Shown: piece after piece, positions 1 to 11,495 of the stretch
Numbering within the stretch: the stretch's first letter is position 1
How the letters are laid out: every line of letters begins with the position of its first letter
Assembly: GCA_030533445.1 (NCBI GenBank)
Contig: CM060078.1
Location: forward strand, 28,258,091 to 28,322,090
Reading direction: 5' to 3'
DNA from: Cyprinodon diabolis
Taxonomy: Eukaryota > Chordata > Actinopteri > Cyprinodontiformes > Cyprinodontidae
Length of the DNA stretch: 64,000 bases
Program-made: the position numbers and the translations under genes
The notes under the pieces: model-generated
The model's database searches: none
Told to the model about the DNA's origin: nothing
What the model saw: the letters and a program-made list of their open reading frames with translations, nothing else

Positions 1-184
1 GGTACAGGAAGCATGCCTCTTTCCCTTTGACCTTCCTCCCTCTATTTATAAGCATTGTCTGTCTCTCCCACTCTCAGTAATACGCGTGTCAACTTCAGCC
101 TCTCCACACTCTGTGTCCCTATTATCCAAATGCCTAATAAATATTTTACACCACTTTGTGTCTGGTTATTCGCTCTGCCATCAT
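1..184 (+). mobile_element. possible 3' part of an LTR cut by the window edge
   Basis: A TATA-like stretch (about 45-51), a polyadenylation signal AATAAA (136-141) and a CA end near 183 occur in LTR-like order and spacing. No matching second LTR, target duplication or coding region is visible, so this could be ordinary intron sequence. Confidence 0.22.
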
Positions 185-560
185 GGTTTGCATTGTTGTA
201 CTAAGCTGGAGCTAAAATCCCTTTAGAGAAAATTCATTTCAGAGACACAACATTTCTACTGAGTTGTTTTAACTCAATTTAAAATAAATTTTCTAGCCTT
301 CCAATAATGTTATTCCTCCTAATTTGACTGCAATGCACAAATTCAAAACGTAAATGTTTTGCATAACTCCGGATGGCCAATTTTGATTTCTCTTGTAAAG
401 CTGTAAATAAAGTCATTTTTTCTAATAACAGCTGTGGTTTAAAGCATGACAAATTGCTGAATATCGGCACTGAGCAAAACCAAGGGGTGTTCAGCTACAG
501 TAGCATTTTTTACAGGAATCATATTGATCACAATTCTTTGTGAAGCACTGTTTGTTATCA
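185..560. other. no feature seen
   Basis: AT-rich intron sequence without a recognisable repeat end or coding signal. Confidence 0.4.
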
Positions 561-1770
561 TATTTACGGAAGAGGATTAGGGCCACTGAAAAAAAAAAAT
601 TAACTGATTTTTAATACCGATATAATCAGCCTGTATCGGCCTTAAAACTGAATATCGGATATCGGCCACCCCACCGATATTTAACTCGATATTTGATCAG
701 CTTCTGAGTTTCTAAAGTCTAAAAAAAAAAAAAAAAAATACTACTTCTTCTTCCTCAAAAACTTCTTTTTTACAGACTTAAAAACTTCTAAAGACGAGGG
801 AAAAAATATTGATACATTAAAGCTACAGTGTGTAATTTTCAGCGACATCTAACGTCCAGACTGCAGACCGCAGCAACATGAACATCTCCCCCCACCGCTT
901 CTCCCCCCCAACAGTACGGCGAGCGTTACGGGACAAAATGTCTTCCACGACGTCCACATCACCTACCTTCTCAAGTGATGAGGTTTGTTTACATAGATCA
1001 TTTTAATACTGCCATCTATTGTTCAGTACCGTCTCAGTTCATCTCTCTCAACTTGCCGTAGTTACTTTCGAGCGTAATGGGCGATCTCGCAATCGCTAGT
1101 TTGTTGGCTCTGCGCTGCCGTAGCTCAAAGATGTCCGCCTCCATGGCTGCGAGACCCGCTCCTATGTAATTATAAATAACGAATTCTAAGGCAACGCAAA
1201 TATTAAGGTTAAGAGGCTGAGCTCGTAGATGATGATAAATAACATAGTTATGTATAATATATTACATTTCTGACTGTATATCCCTGTAATTATTACACAC
1301 TGTAGCTTTAAAATATCCCAATATCTTCATATGCTGATATATTGCCATTTAAAAACACCATATCAATCTCTTTTACTAATGAAATATTGCTATATGTCAT
1401 CGTTATGCTACGAAATCCCCCGAAATTTTGCCATATTTTTATATGTTGATATATTGAAGCGGTATCGATCTATTTTACTAACAAAATCTCACAAGAATTT
1501 GCAAAATATCACGAGAGTTTGTAACAGAACGATGAAATTTCACGAGATTTTGAAAGTAAAATAGATCGATACCGCATTTTTCAGCATATGAAAATATATT
1601 TGATTTTATTATTTTTCAAAGTGTCAGAAATGGATAACAAAACTGCTATTTTCAATGACTACTTATTTTTGTCCAGCTTTAACATCAGTATCGATATCGG
1701 TTATCGGCTACATGAGTTTTATAATATTGGCATATCATATATCGGCCAAAATCCCAATATAATAATCCTT
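560..1770. mobile_element. ATATCGG-rich repeat, interrupted by a MITE
   Basis: Sequence rich in the motif ATATCGG and its complement lies at both ends (about 590-710 and 1685-1765). The left edge (565-610) also carries the GGGCCACTGAAAAA motif that ends the element at 28139-34446. It looks like a non-autonomous DNA transposon of hAT-like style, but no clear target duplication was found. A TTAA-flanked MITE (821-1307) sits inside it. Confidence 0.4.
821..1307. mobile_element. TTAA-flanked MITE
   Basis: The ends are inverted copies (AGCTACAGTGTGTAAT at the left, its complement at the right), directly flanked by TTAA at 817-820 and 1308-1311. A TTAA target site is typical of piggyBac and Kolobok elements. 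There is no coding capacity in the 487 bp, so it is non-autonomous. Confidence 0.7.
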
Positions 1771-3072
1771 AAACTTCTTCAACATCTGGAAACAACTGGA
1801 ACGGTGACAAACAACAATGAGGTTTAATAAAAGGAGGATGGTAAGGAAAACCACTAATGCTTACTGTTGGAGAACTGCAATCATCTTTAGGCCAACTGGA
1901 TGCTCAGAGATCATCCAAGGTAAAACTTTATCTTTTTCTACTATCTCAAAAGTAAATATTCATTTATTTAAATGCAAATTTGGTAAAATGATGAGAAAAT
2001 GTGTGGAAAACTAAATCATGTCCACAGCAGTATAATGATCCAGTTCATATGACCCAGTTAAATGTTTGAAAAGGCACCAAATCAACCTTCTTCCATAGCT
2101 GGTCAGAGAGTAGCTTATAGATATTAGCTGTGGTTTTCAGCAGATTAAAAGAGGAACGCACCTCTCTGTTACTGGTTAAGGTGAAGGTTGTGTCTGTCCT
2201 TTAGTTCACTCCTTTACTGGCCTACATTACATCGCCTGGATGAGTAGATGAGGAGGAGTTGGAAACAGGCTGTGGCGAAAAAGAAAAGAAGAGACTGCGG
2301 GACACATGAAGAGTGAGACAGAGAGCGGGAAGAGAGAGAAACACGGCGAAGGAGAGGGTCTGTGGGCGGTCTTGGCTTTGCCCAGAGGCCTTGGCTTCCC
2401 TCCTCGTTTTACTCTTCCTCTTCATCCTCATCATCATCTCTCCTTCACACTTTCGCACTCTTTCCTGCTCTTTATTGCAGCATTCGTTTAAATTTGGACA
2501 CAAAAATGATATATTCAATTAGAGCAAAGCATTAAACAGCATAAGTTGCCAACATAAATATTTTTCTTTACATTAGCCTTTAAATCTCACTTTTATTTTT
2601 TATTTATTTATAACATACCTCAAAAATGTACATAAGATGTGATTACTTTTTTTGGTAATGCAAAACTAGACATATGTATTTCTATTTCTTTCAAATAAAA
2701 GGCACCCATATATATATTTTTTTAAATCACAGATTAGATAGATTGAAGAACGATCTCCCTGTACCTCCCTTTTTGGTTAATAGTCAACAGAGCCTCTTTC
2801 TCAATACGCCCACTCAGAAAACCCACTCTGTTTCTAAAAGGAGAGGCAGAATGATTGTCTGAACTGTCAGCTAACAGTCATCATTGAAGGGAGTCAACTG
2901 GGTACGCTGCAGAAACACTGACTAAAATAAGAATTTATTTATATTATTCACCGTACGTCAGAAGCACCTGCTCCAAACTAAAACCTCCAGAGATTATAAT
3001 AGTATTTTAGCATTTTTTTACATAAAAATACAAAATAAAAACAAAACATGAAAATATGGAAACGGACGGAAG
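1771..3072. other. no gene seen; CT-rich patch
   Basis: AT-rich intron with a CT-rich patch near 2395-2470. Short open frames on both strands there look like composition effects. Confidence 0.4.
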
Positions 3073-4051
3073 GACGGATGTAGAGGTGGGTAATGTTAGG
3101 AACCTCACGATTCAATTCGATTTCGATTATTGCTGTTACGATCCGATCCGATGCAATTCGATTCGATTCAATGCTGATTTTGTCATGATCTGGCCTGTTT
3201 GCTCTCCCTTAATTAGTAATTCCTTTCACCTGTTGTTTTCCCTCCCTGCCTCAATAATAATTTATTCCTCTCAGCGGTTTCCTCTGGTTTATATTCAGTT
3301 CAGCCTGAGCATTCAGTGCCAGATCATTATTTGTTTTCTGTCAGTCTGTCTGTTCAGTTTTGTTCCTTGGTTCGTGTCCTGGATCCTGGCGGCCAGTGGA
3401 AAATGGGTTTTAGTGTTTGTCTCTTCTCCTGATCGTCCACCATCCTCCCCCGCGGAGTCCTCTGGGTTTTTGGCTCAATTTGTGGGGAGGTTCAGTTTTT
3501 ATCCAGTAAGCCTGGCTCCAGGGAGGAGACCAGTTTAAAGTCCTGCTTAAAGTTCCGGTTCTACGTCCTGTCTCGGCTACCCTCTTCCACTGAGCCTGCC
3601 TGTCTGCACCTGATCCTGTCTGCTCCTGTGCGTGACCACCTGGTCATGCTTCTGGTCCCAGTCAGACTCTGAACCCTCCTTGGGAGCCTGTGGATGCCTG
3701 GAAGTCTGGATCCTGCCACCTGTTTCTGTTCCTGCCTGATCTGGATTCTGCCTGTTCTGTCTGTTCCTGTCTGTTTTGGATCCCTGACCAGATAGGCTTC
3801 CAACGCTGTCAATTCACAGCTGGCTGTTGTATCGTTTTTTTTTTGTTTTGTAAGCAGCAAGAGTGGGAAAAAAATCAGCCTTTAAACAGCAAGAACAGCG
3901 TCTGGACATTTCCTGTTCACACCATCTAACCCCGGCAAAGTGCGTCAACCATAAGATTCCAGTTTAAAAACATTCCAGTGGCTTTAAGCGTCGGCTTAGC
4001 CCCTACACTTGGTCTGGACGTTTAAACCAGAGTGTCTGAGATTGGGCGGTG

Positions 4052-4093
4052 CCCCGCCCCCCCCCCCCCCCCCCCCCCGCCCCCCCCCCCCCC
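4052..4093. repeat. poly-C tract
   Basis: Nearly pure C over about 42 bp, broken by single G bases. It is prone to assembly and sequencing length errors. Confidence 0.9.
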
Positions 4094-4188
4094 GCTTGCA
4101 GTGTCCGCGAGCCACAGCTCCGCTTTTGTTTTGTTTATTTAATAAACGTTTTGCAGGAGGACTGTCTCTCCTTGAATACTGGGTCCAT

Positions 4189-4563
4189 CTATCCGCAATC
4201 CATGACAGATTTTTGAAGCCGTGTGAGTCCATGAGTTTTAAGAGCAGCCTGGGATGCCAAATTGAGCACATGGGCAAAGCAGCCAACATGCAATAGCTCA
4301 GTGATATCGACAGCAACTAGCATGTTGGCAGCATTATCTGTAACAACAGCCGCTACTTTTCCGGTTATGCCCGATTCGTTTCTTGCCTCCATCAACATGT
4401 TCGCTATGTTGCTCCCTGTGCATTCCCACTCATTTGATATAAAATGAGAAGTGATGGTTATGTAGGGGTCAGTCGCTCTCGAAGTCCAGCCATTGCACGT
4501 CAGCGCGACTCTTTCAGCAGCCTTTAGCGACTCCAACACAGCCGTCTTCACCTCTGTGTACAT
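4189..4563 (-). pseudogene. hAT transposase fragment
   Basis: An open frame of 124 residues without the family's N-terminal BED finger or C-terminal dimerisation domain. It carries blocks recognisable from hAT (ZBED-like) transposases: a TCNGWTS motif near residue 23, a VVTDNAANM block near 71, and a GCFAHVLNLA block near 94. The DNA before and after lacks matching reading frame, so this is a relic of the catalytic region. Confidence 0.75.
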
Positions 4564-4817
4564 TGCAGACAGCGCCCCCAGCCGTCAGGAGGTGAATCAA
4601 TTCTGAGGGGCTCCCGCAATGATTTTGAATTTTGCGTGTAATAATTGCGATGCATCGATTCTTCAATTATTTTACCCACCCCTAAACGGATGGATGTTAA
4701 AAACCTAATTAGATCATCTTTCATGAAAACATTCTGTTTTTATATTTGTTAAAAAACAAATATCTGTCTGAGGATAGTCCTGCCAAAAGCAAAGCAAGTT
4801 TGAGCAAACATCTAACA

Positions 4818-5160
4818 CAGGGGTCACCAACATGGTGGACCACAAGGGGTGCACTTAGAGTCTTCTCAACTCAACAGTGAGCTACGTTTGAAATTTCACT
4901 GTATTCTGTTGCTCTTCTTTTTTTAATAGGGTTATAGAACATTTCATCATTTAATCATATATGGCATTTAAGCATTTATAGAGATTTCAAAATGAAAAAT
5001 TATAAATTATAAATTTAAAGAAACCATAAAGATATGTTTATGATGTATGAAGTTTAGGTAAACGTTGACCCTTGCAATTCATAGGTCAGTATTGGTAGCC
5101 CTTCATGTGACTCAGTACCCCTGAATTAGCCCTTAACTGTAAAAAGGTTGGTGACCACTG
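4818..5160. mobile_element. hAT MITE with perfect 8-bp target duplication
   Basis: Starts CAGGGGTCACCAAC and ends GGTTGGTGACCACTG. The flanks ATCTAACA at 4810-4817 and 5161-5168 are identical, as expected for a hAT insertion. The 343 bp are AT-rich and non-coding. Confidence 0.88.
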
Positions 5161-6534
5161 ATCTAACATGTCATAGCTTAGATTGAAAAGGCCATACTGG
5201 ACAGACTTTTAGATCAAGATAGAGAGTTAAAGATGTTCTGACACAAGAAGTAGCGGATAGAATGCAGTTTGACAGAGGAATCCAAAAAAATAACAATTAG
5301 AACCTGTAAGTTTGTGTACTGAGGGAAGAGTGAAGAATGACAAAGCAGGTGAGTAGGGGAAGTAACATGGGACAGGGATGTACGCTTGGATAAAATAAAA
5401 AAATTAGGAGCAATTAAAAATTAGATGGCAGTACAAATTTTCCTAAATAGTATTATTTTTTAGGTTTTTATTTAAAACAATTTGGGTAATAATTCATGTT
5501 TTGTGAGGCTGTCTTTTTTCAAATGAAGGTTTCCAATTACTAAAGCCAAAATATCTGCCTGGTTCTTCCATTTGCAATGTAAAGTTGTCCTTAAACTCAG
5601 GCCACGTGAAGAGCTGGATCCAATCTGATTTAAATCCATTAACCTGACTAGTGTCACAAAAAACTATCAAAACACTAAATGCTGGAGACGTCTCTCATTA
5701 AAAATGAAAATAAAAACCATTATCTTCATCTAAATAATTCATTTATGCTCTGAGTAAAAAACCCCTGAGCCGAAGGTAGAAACATGCAGGATATGTGAAG
5801 TAGGTAATTCTCAGAGGTGAGTTTAATGTCAGCACTGCATGTGACAGTTTAGTGTGAAAACACACACACCAACTGAGATGCAGAGAAAAACACAAAAGGA
5901 CCCTGGAGGTTAAAATCAAAAACATATTTCCATAAAACACATACAATGGACTATTATAGACTGATCAGACTTCTATTATATGAAACTGATTAAATCACTT
6001 ACTGGTGGCTGATTTTAAATATTCTAACAATATGTAGCAGGAGCACTAGAAAGGCAAACATAGAAGATGACAATTATTTTTTTAGAGAATTAAATGCCAA
6101 CTGAAGGCAAAAACAGATCTGGTGTATTTATTCCCCCCAAAGCCAGTTTTATGGAATAAAAACACTTTCAAAATTCTTACTGCTTGTGAGATCTTGTTCA
6201 AAGAAACAATGAAGCATGGATTGTATAACATCATAGTTTGATGATTTATAGATCGAACTTTATCTATTAGTTTAAGCCAGTAACCAGAGTTCAGTTACCA
6301 AGGATGATTTGCAACTGCGGTTTAATTGAAAAATGTAAAATTATGCTGGTGCAATAAACACATTACAGACAAATTAAAGTTGTTAAATAAAGATCATATT
6401 TAAATGGGTTTATGTAAAGTATCTGCTCATATTCAACAGCTCTAGTTGCACATTTACAAGCAAAACACCTAATTGGTTCAAGAAAAGCATTGAATGATTA
6501 AGACACAAATGTCCTACCCATGTATGGCCAAAAC
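5161..6534. other. no gene seen
   Basis: AT-rich intron sequence. The motif around 6490-6520 recurs near 7285-7310 and 7560-7580, so the right edge belongs to a local repeat. Confidence 0.4.
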
Positions 6535-7093
6535 TACGGTGGCCATACGGTGGCTAAAAGCGCAACTACATTAAGGAAAGCGCAACTTCATTAAGAAAAA
6601 CACAATTACATTAACCTACCAGAAAAGGTAGGTACCAGTGGGAAACATGAGACATCGCTGATTGGACCACGGGGCCGTTTGACCCTTGAACCGGAAGTCA
6701 TTCTGCCTGCTGCGGCTTTTGAAAACACGGATATAGTCGGCGCCCCAAACATAGCTGCCGTTATCCAGGAATCAGGATCAGGACATACGTACGAGGTGAT
6801 ACTGGATATGCTCAAGACTAATCACGAAATTTCAGTTAGTTTGCGTACACTGAAGACACACATAAAAGAAGCTGGACTGTTCAGACGACGCAACTTCCGG
6901 TTCAAGGGTCAAACGGCGCCGTCGTCCAATCAGCGATGTCTGATGTTTCCCACTGGTACCTACCTTTTCCAGTAGGTTAATGTAATTGTGTTTTCCTTAA
7001 TGTAGTTGCGCTTTGCTTTATGTAGTTGCGATTTCCTTAATGTAGTTGCGCTTTTAGATTTGTAGTTGCATTTTGCACTTCAGGGCCACCGTA
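6535..7093. mobile_element. palindromic element with subterminal iterons and a small HTH-like frame
   Basis: The ends TACGGTGGCC (6535-6544) and GGCCACCGTA (7084-7093) are inverted copies, and the inversion continues inward for roughly 150-190 bp per arm, closing with CCGGAAGT at 6691-6698 against ACTTCCGG at 6893-6900. Each arm carries several copies of a 20-bp unit close to AGCGCAACTACATTAAGGAA. The centre (about 6735-6890, plus strand) encodes a short helix-rich segment containing ISVSLRTLKTHIKEAGLFRR. This resembles the N-terminal helix-turn-helix of integrase-like fish transposases, possibly the IS3EU group; that assignment is a guess. No catalytic domain is present. Confidence 0.65.
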
Positions 7094-7129
7094 CAAAATA
7101 CAAAATAGAACCCTTCAACCTAAGAGAAC

Positions 7130-7595
7130 ATTTTTAACAATAAAAAAAAAGTGTTCAAATGCAATTTTTTGAGTCTCAAATATTTTATTTGCATTTTCTA
7201 TGATTGATTTATCTTTTCATTGAAGTTACTTTTTTTTCTTGATTCTGTTGTTTGTTTGAAGAAACTTCTTTTTTGATTGAATAATAAAGACACAAATGCC
7301 CTACCCATTATACGGTCCAATTAAAAAAACAATGTTACTTCAATCAAAAAAGTTGCTTTAAACAAAACAGACTACACTTCTATCAAATAAAACATTTACA
7401 ATCGAAGAAAAGCAGTGTTCAAATGCATTTTTTTTGTCTCAAATATATTTTTGCATTCAAATACTTTGTTTCTTTGATTGTAAAGTTTTCTTTTCCATTG
7501 AAGTGAAGATTTTTTTATTGAAAATATATTTTTTGATTGAAGCAACCTTTTTTTGATTGAATAATAAAGAAACAAATCTACCTTCATAATATAAA
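7130..7595. repeat. two diverged copies of an AT-rich repeat
   Basis: A block starting GTGTTCAAATGCA and ending near TTGATTGAATAATAAAGA occurs at about 7150-7290 and again at about 7410-7575, diverged. No coding signal. Confidence 0.5.
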
Positions 7596-8793
7596 CAAAG
7601 GATAAAAGGATAAATACATGTTAAACTAACAAAGTCAAAAATTTCCTCAAGAAATTAGCATAGACCTGGAAGTAAACAGCCTTAATAATGCCGTAAAGTT
7701 TGTGGTTGAATAGAGAATAACTTAGATAGATAGGAGGGGGAGCGACTATTTAGAGATTTAAAAAACGAAAAATAACATTTTAAATTGCATTCTGTAGGAG
7801 ACAGGAAGCTGACTCTAAGGTTTCATTTTTCAGCAAACAAGCTGCAGTGTTTTGAGCAGCACTAGCTGTAGACGGTGAAAATCTGCTTTGGTTTTAGGCA
7901 CCTAATGATGCCAATGAACAACTTAATTTCACCGCATTTTAGAAATATTGTAAAATCAAGAGAGTAGACCAACAAGTTATAGGGATGGGTTACTGTCTTG
8001 TTCACACATGGAGAATTATATAAGAAAAAAGCTGAGGTTTTAAAGGTTTACATAGATATAACTGAAAGTATAATTCACACATTTTTAGCAAAAAAAAACA
8101 ACAAAAGAAAAAAAACAGTATTTGTTTGTGTAGACTGCCACACAAAGAAATACTCAATGGATTCCACCAGTCTTCTAAGGAAGCAGATAGTCTAAAACCT
8201 TCTTCTGAATCCAGCAGACTTTCACTTCCACAGGAATTCACAAACTACATGCTGGAAGGCTCCAATCATCATCATACAACAATTAACCGAAAAGCACAAC
8301 TCTATAAATAAGCCAAAGAGCAATGGCTCTGCTTTGTGGGGTGAGTTAAAATAAAACTGGAACAAATGAGACCAATGGATCAGTGCTTTGAATAACGGGG
8401 AAGGTATGAAGCATACACTGATAGAAACACCATGGGCAAAAGTGCAAACAGGAACTTTGCAAAAGCATATTAACAGTTAGTTTTCAAACAGAAAACGTAC
8501 AAAGGCTTCAAAAGGAGGAAGAGGAAATGGAGCGCAGACAAAGAAACAGGTATTGTAACGGAATAATCCAACAGTTAATAATGAGCACCTAGCTAACTAA
8601 GCTTATATGCTGACATTAGAGTGGAAAACTGCATTATTTTACATGATGACTGGAGCTAAACTAAGACATAAAAAAGAGAAAATATAAAAAAATATTTTTG
8701 AGGATCAATCAAAATGCAAAACAAACAGAACAGAAGAATAAACCTTGCAAATAAAGGAAAATAACTACTAAACCAAAACCTTGACAGGACCTT
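7596..8793. other. no gene seen
   Basis: AT-rich intron sequence without recognised elements. Confidence 0.4.
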
Positions 8794-8943
8794 AAAGGTA
8801 TAGTGGAGAATTTTTTTCATTTTTATTTTAGTTCATCTAAATAAGTGGTCCTCCTAATTGTCAATCATTCTGGTGATATGTTTACATAAAGCCGCCATAT
8901 GTACTCCAGAGGCATAGCCAGAAAATCTTTATAAGGGTGGCCA

Positions 8944-9739
8944 TGTTGGGATCCTGAGGCTTGCCCACCAGAGGGCGCCGAGGATCCTCTTCTGTTTTTT
9001 GTTCTCTGTTAGGGACTGGGGTTACTGTTGGGATCTGGGGATGTACCACCTTTCTCCAGCAGAGTGCGCCGTGGGTCTCCTGGGCTGGAGCCCTCCAGCA
9101 CACCTGGAGCTCGTCTGCTCATCAGGAAACTTCCCTACATAAGCAGCTGCCAGACCTTCCTTCAACGCCGCAGTGTTGACCTTAGTTTGGTTAGCAAACC
9201 TGAGCCTCTGTTACCAGAAAGAATCTTAGTCATCTCAAGAGAGAAAACTGATTCTAATCTGCCTCTGTCTTTGCTCACAGGAAACCTGTCTCAAGTCTGA
9301 AGCTCTGGGTGAGCTTAACCTGCCTTCCTGCCCTGGTGAGCCAAACCTGAAGATTCCAGTCTGGATTTCTCCTGCTGCTCTCAGAGAAGAGCTGGAAACT
9401 CTGATCAAGGTCTGCCATTCAAAGTCAGAAGCTAGACGCTGCTGCTGCTTGTGCACTCTGCTGAGCCAACAGTCTCTGGACTCAACGGTTCCCTCTCTCA
9501 CAAGTAAAGCCTGGACTCCTTCAAGGTAGACTCAGAACTATCCTAAGACTCAATTAATCATCTGACTGCCTGGCTAATCAAACTGTCATCTCTGCAGACA
9601 TCAGTGAACCCAACCCGGACCAGTACCAGATCCAGTTCATGTCTTTGTGTCAAACTCATTTCAATAAACTCTGTTAAACTTTTACTCAGCCTCCGTTTGT
9701 GTTCTGCATGTGGGTTTAACCTAAAACCAAATCATGACA
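8944..9739 (+). repeat. left LTR of the 8944-14926 element
   Basis: Begins TGTTGGGATCC and ends ATGACA. It holds a TATA-like TACATAA (9136-9142) and the predicted transcript start 31 bp later (9167). The start sequence TGTTGGGATC occurs a second time at 9026, so the LTR carries an 82-bp extension at its 5' side compared with the LTR of the element at 28282. Confidence 0.92.
9136..9177 (+). promoter_or_regulatory. LTR promoter and predicted self-primer
   Basis: TACATAA at 9136-9142 is the TATA-like box. GCCGCAGTGTT at 9167-9177 starts 31 bp downstream of it and is the exact complement of AACACTGCGGC just after the LTR. In Tf1-like elements the first 11 bases of the mRNA fold back and prime reverse transcription; the layout here fits that. 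Confidence 0.75.
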
Positions 9740-10519
9740 GAACACTGCGGCCACAAACAAAACCCAGCAGACACCCTCTGGAGGAGGATTGAGGAACAAG
9801 CTACTCAGATCCATAAACACGACTCAACCTTCCGTGAGTTAAATCCCAGTTTTGTGTTAAAGGAACAAACTTTTCAGGAATTAGCAGGCAACGTGAGGAA
9901 TCACAACATGGCGCCAGCTCAACTTCCGGTTCCGGAGTCAACTCCGCCTCAAGGGAGGGAGCCAGTCTTGTCACTTCCGGAATTCCGCCCGTCACTTCCG
10001 GTTTCAGTTCCAAGGTCAGAACCTGCTCTGTTACTTCCTGTTTTCCGTCCATCACTATTTTCTGGTGAATCTAGTGAATGTAAAAGTTTTCTGTGGCAAT
10101 GTAAATTGTTCTTTGAACTCAATCGGTCCTGTTTCCCTGACGACGAGAGTAAGATTGTTTTTATCCTCTCACAGTTATCCGGTAAGGCCCGCGAGTGGAA
10201 AGAGACTCATTTTTCTCCTGAATCTTGTATAACCTGCACCTTAGATCAATTCCTAAATTAATTCACTGTAAAATTCTCCGTTAAATCAGCTGAGTCTCAT
10301 GGTCTGTCCAATTTCACACAAGGAAATAGAACCGTAGAGGAATTTTCGATAAACTTCCAGGTCAGAGCCGCAGCTTCTGGCTGGAGTGATGCCATGCTAA
10401 AGAACATCTACAAAAACGCATTAAATAAAGAAATCTGAATCAAACTAGCAACTATAGATGAACCTGCAATCCTGGAAGAGCTCATTTGTATAGCCATATA
10501 TCAAGATCACAGACTATGA
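9734..10519 (+). pseudogene. gag of the non-autonomous element, broken
   Basis: The frame starts at an ATG in the last LTR hexamer and reads MTEHCG, the same start as gag of the element at 28282. It has an N-terminal coiled-coil-like part, a proline-rich linker and a capsid-like region (about residues 110-175). The frame is cut by TAA (10259-10261), TGA (10436-10438) and TGA (10517-10519), but the residues between the stops still align with the other element, for example the EEFSINFQVRAAASGW block. No zinc knuckle follows. It cannot give full-length Gag. Confidence 0.82.
9741..9751 (+). promoter_or_regulatory. primer-binding site, self-complementary type
   Basis: AACACTGCGGC, one base after the LTR end, is complementary to 9167-9177. 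No 3' tRNA complement such as TGGTGCC follows the LTR. The site also encodes gag codons 3-6. Confidence 0.75.
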
Positions 10520-10555
10520 GCCAGAGCCAAGCCCAGATCTAGAAAACCAGCTCAG

Positions 10556-10690
10556 CCCGGTCCATTTCAGATCTGTCCAGTCCAGTCCTGTCCAGTCCAA
10601 CTCAGTCCAGCCCAGTCCAGCTCAGTCCAGCCCAGTACAACTCTGTACAGCCCTGTTCAGTCCACTTCCGCACAGTTTAGTCCGTTTCAG
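10556..10690 (+). repeat. CCAGT-rich low-complexity stretch
   Basis: Repeated GTCCAGCCCAGTCCAG-like words at the point where gag homology ends. It joins the gag remnant to the repeat-coded part. Confidence 0.75.
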
Positions 10691-11004
10691 CCATCACCTA
10701 CATGACCGCCAGTTAGCACCATCCGTAAAAAGGATAAAAATCAAACCACAACTCACAACCCAAGCAGTCAGAGCCCCCGTAATCCAGGAGTCAGATCTCT
10801 GGAACTTCTATTACGGGGATAGAGATGATCTGTTCCCCTTCTTGTCACCTTTTCACGAACCAGTTAGGCCAACTCTTAAACCTGTTAGCAATCCAGCTAA
10901 ACCAACACCTGAACCCACTTGCACACCAGATAGCTCGACTCCTGAATCAGTCTGTGAACCCATTAGCCCAGCTTCTAAGACCCCCCGACATAAGAGACGG
11001 CGTC

Positions 11005-11340
11005 GCCGTAAGCCCGCTCTGAGCCGTCTAGAGACCCCTGAACCAGCTCTGAGCTGTCTAGAGACCCCTGAGCCAGTTCTGAGCCGTCTAAAGACCCCTG
11101 AGCCAGCCGTGAGCCGTCTTGAGTCAGTTCCGTGCTGTTTTGAAACCCCTGAGTCAACTCCGTGCCGTTTGGAGACCCCTGAACATGCTCCAAGCAGCCA
11201 AGAGACTCCCGAGCCGATTCTTAGCCGTCTAAAGACCCCTGAATTAGCTCTGTGCCGTCTAGAGACCCCTGAGTTAGCTCTTTGCCGTCTAGAGACCCCT
11301 GAGTTAGCTCTGTGCCGTCCAGAGACCCCTGAGCAGAACT
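11005..11340 (+). repeat. 30-bp tandem array, about 11 units
   Basis: Units close to GAGACCCCTGAGCCAGTTCT plus GAGCCGTCTA, diverged from one another. In the open frame each unit gives ten residues like ETPEPVLSRL. Confidence 0.85.
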
Positions 11341-11495
11341 TTAAAGAGATGTCTGAATTCAAAGGATGTGGTTTTACCCCTCCTAGGACCTCTCTACAGG
11401 CGCCACTGATCGCAAGGAGCCCTCTACGAGCATCACAAGCCACTTCAGAGACTGAACCTTTGCTGCCGTGGGTGGTTTCCCCCATGCTGGATTGG

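Larger units (their letters stand above)
3081..4684 (-). mobile_element. degenerate hAT transposon
   Basis: The termini are TAGAGGTGGGTAA at the left and its near complement at 4672-4684. The flanks GACGGATG (3073-3080) and AACGGATG (4685-4692) match at 7 of 8 bases, which fits the 8-bp duplication of hAT elements. Inside is a minus-strand transposase fragment (4189-4563). About 0.8 kb at 3180-4000 does not look like hAT sequence and may be a later insertion of unknown type. A C-rich run lies at 4052-4093. Confidence 0.72.

Noticed and set aside
2222..2522. Overlapping open frames of 60-98 residues on both strands
   Set aside because: CT-rich composition; no splice, domain or conservation argument.
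3056..3538. A 160-residue plus-strand frame
   Set aside because: It starts in the flank and crosses a hAT terminus; no domain or codon pattern supports it.
9026..9739. LTR starting at the inner TGTTGGGATCTGG (714 bp)
   Set aside because: The perfect GGCCA duplication and the polypurine tract lie next to the outer start (8944 and 14131), so the LTR is 796 bp.
9739..9765. tRNA-type primer-binding site after the LTRs
   Set aside because: The bases after both left LTRs match no common tRNA 3' end I recognise, while they pair exactly with the 5' transcript end.
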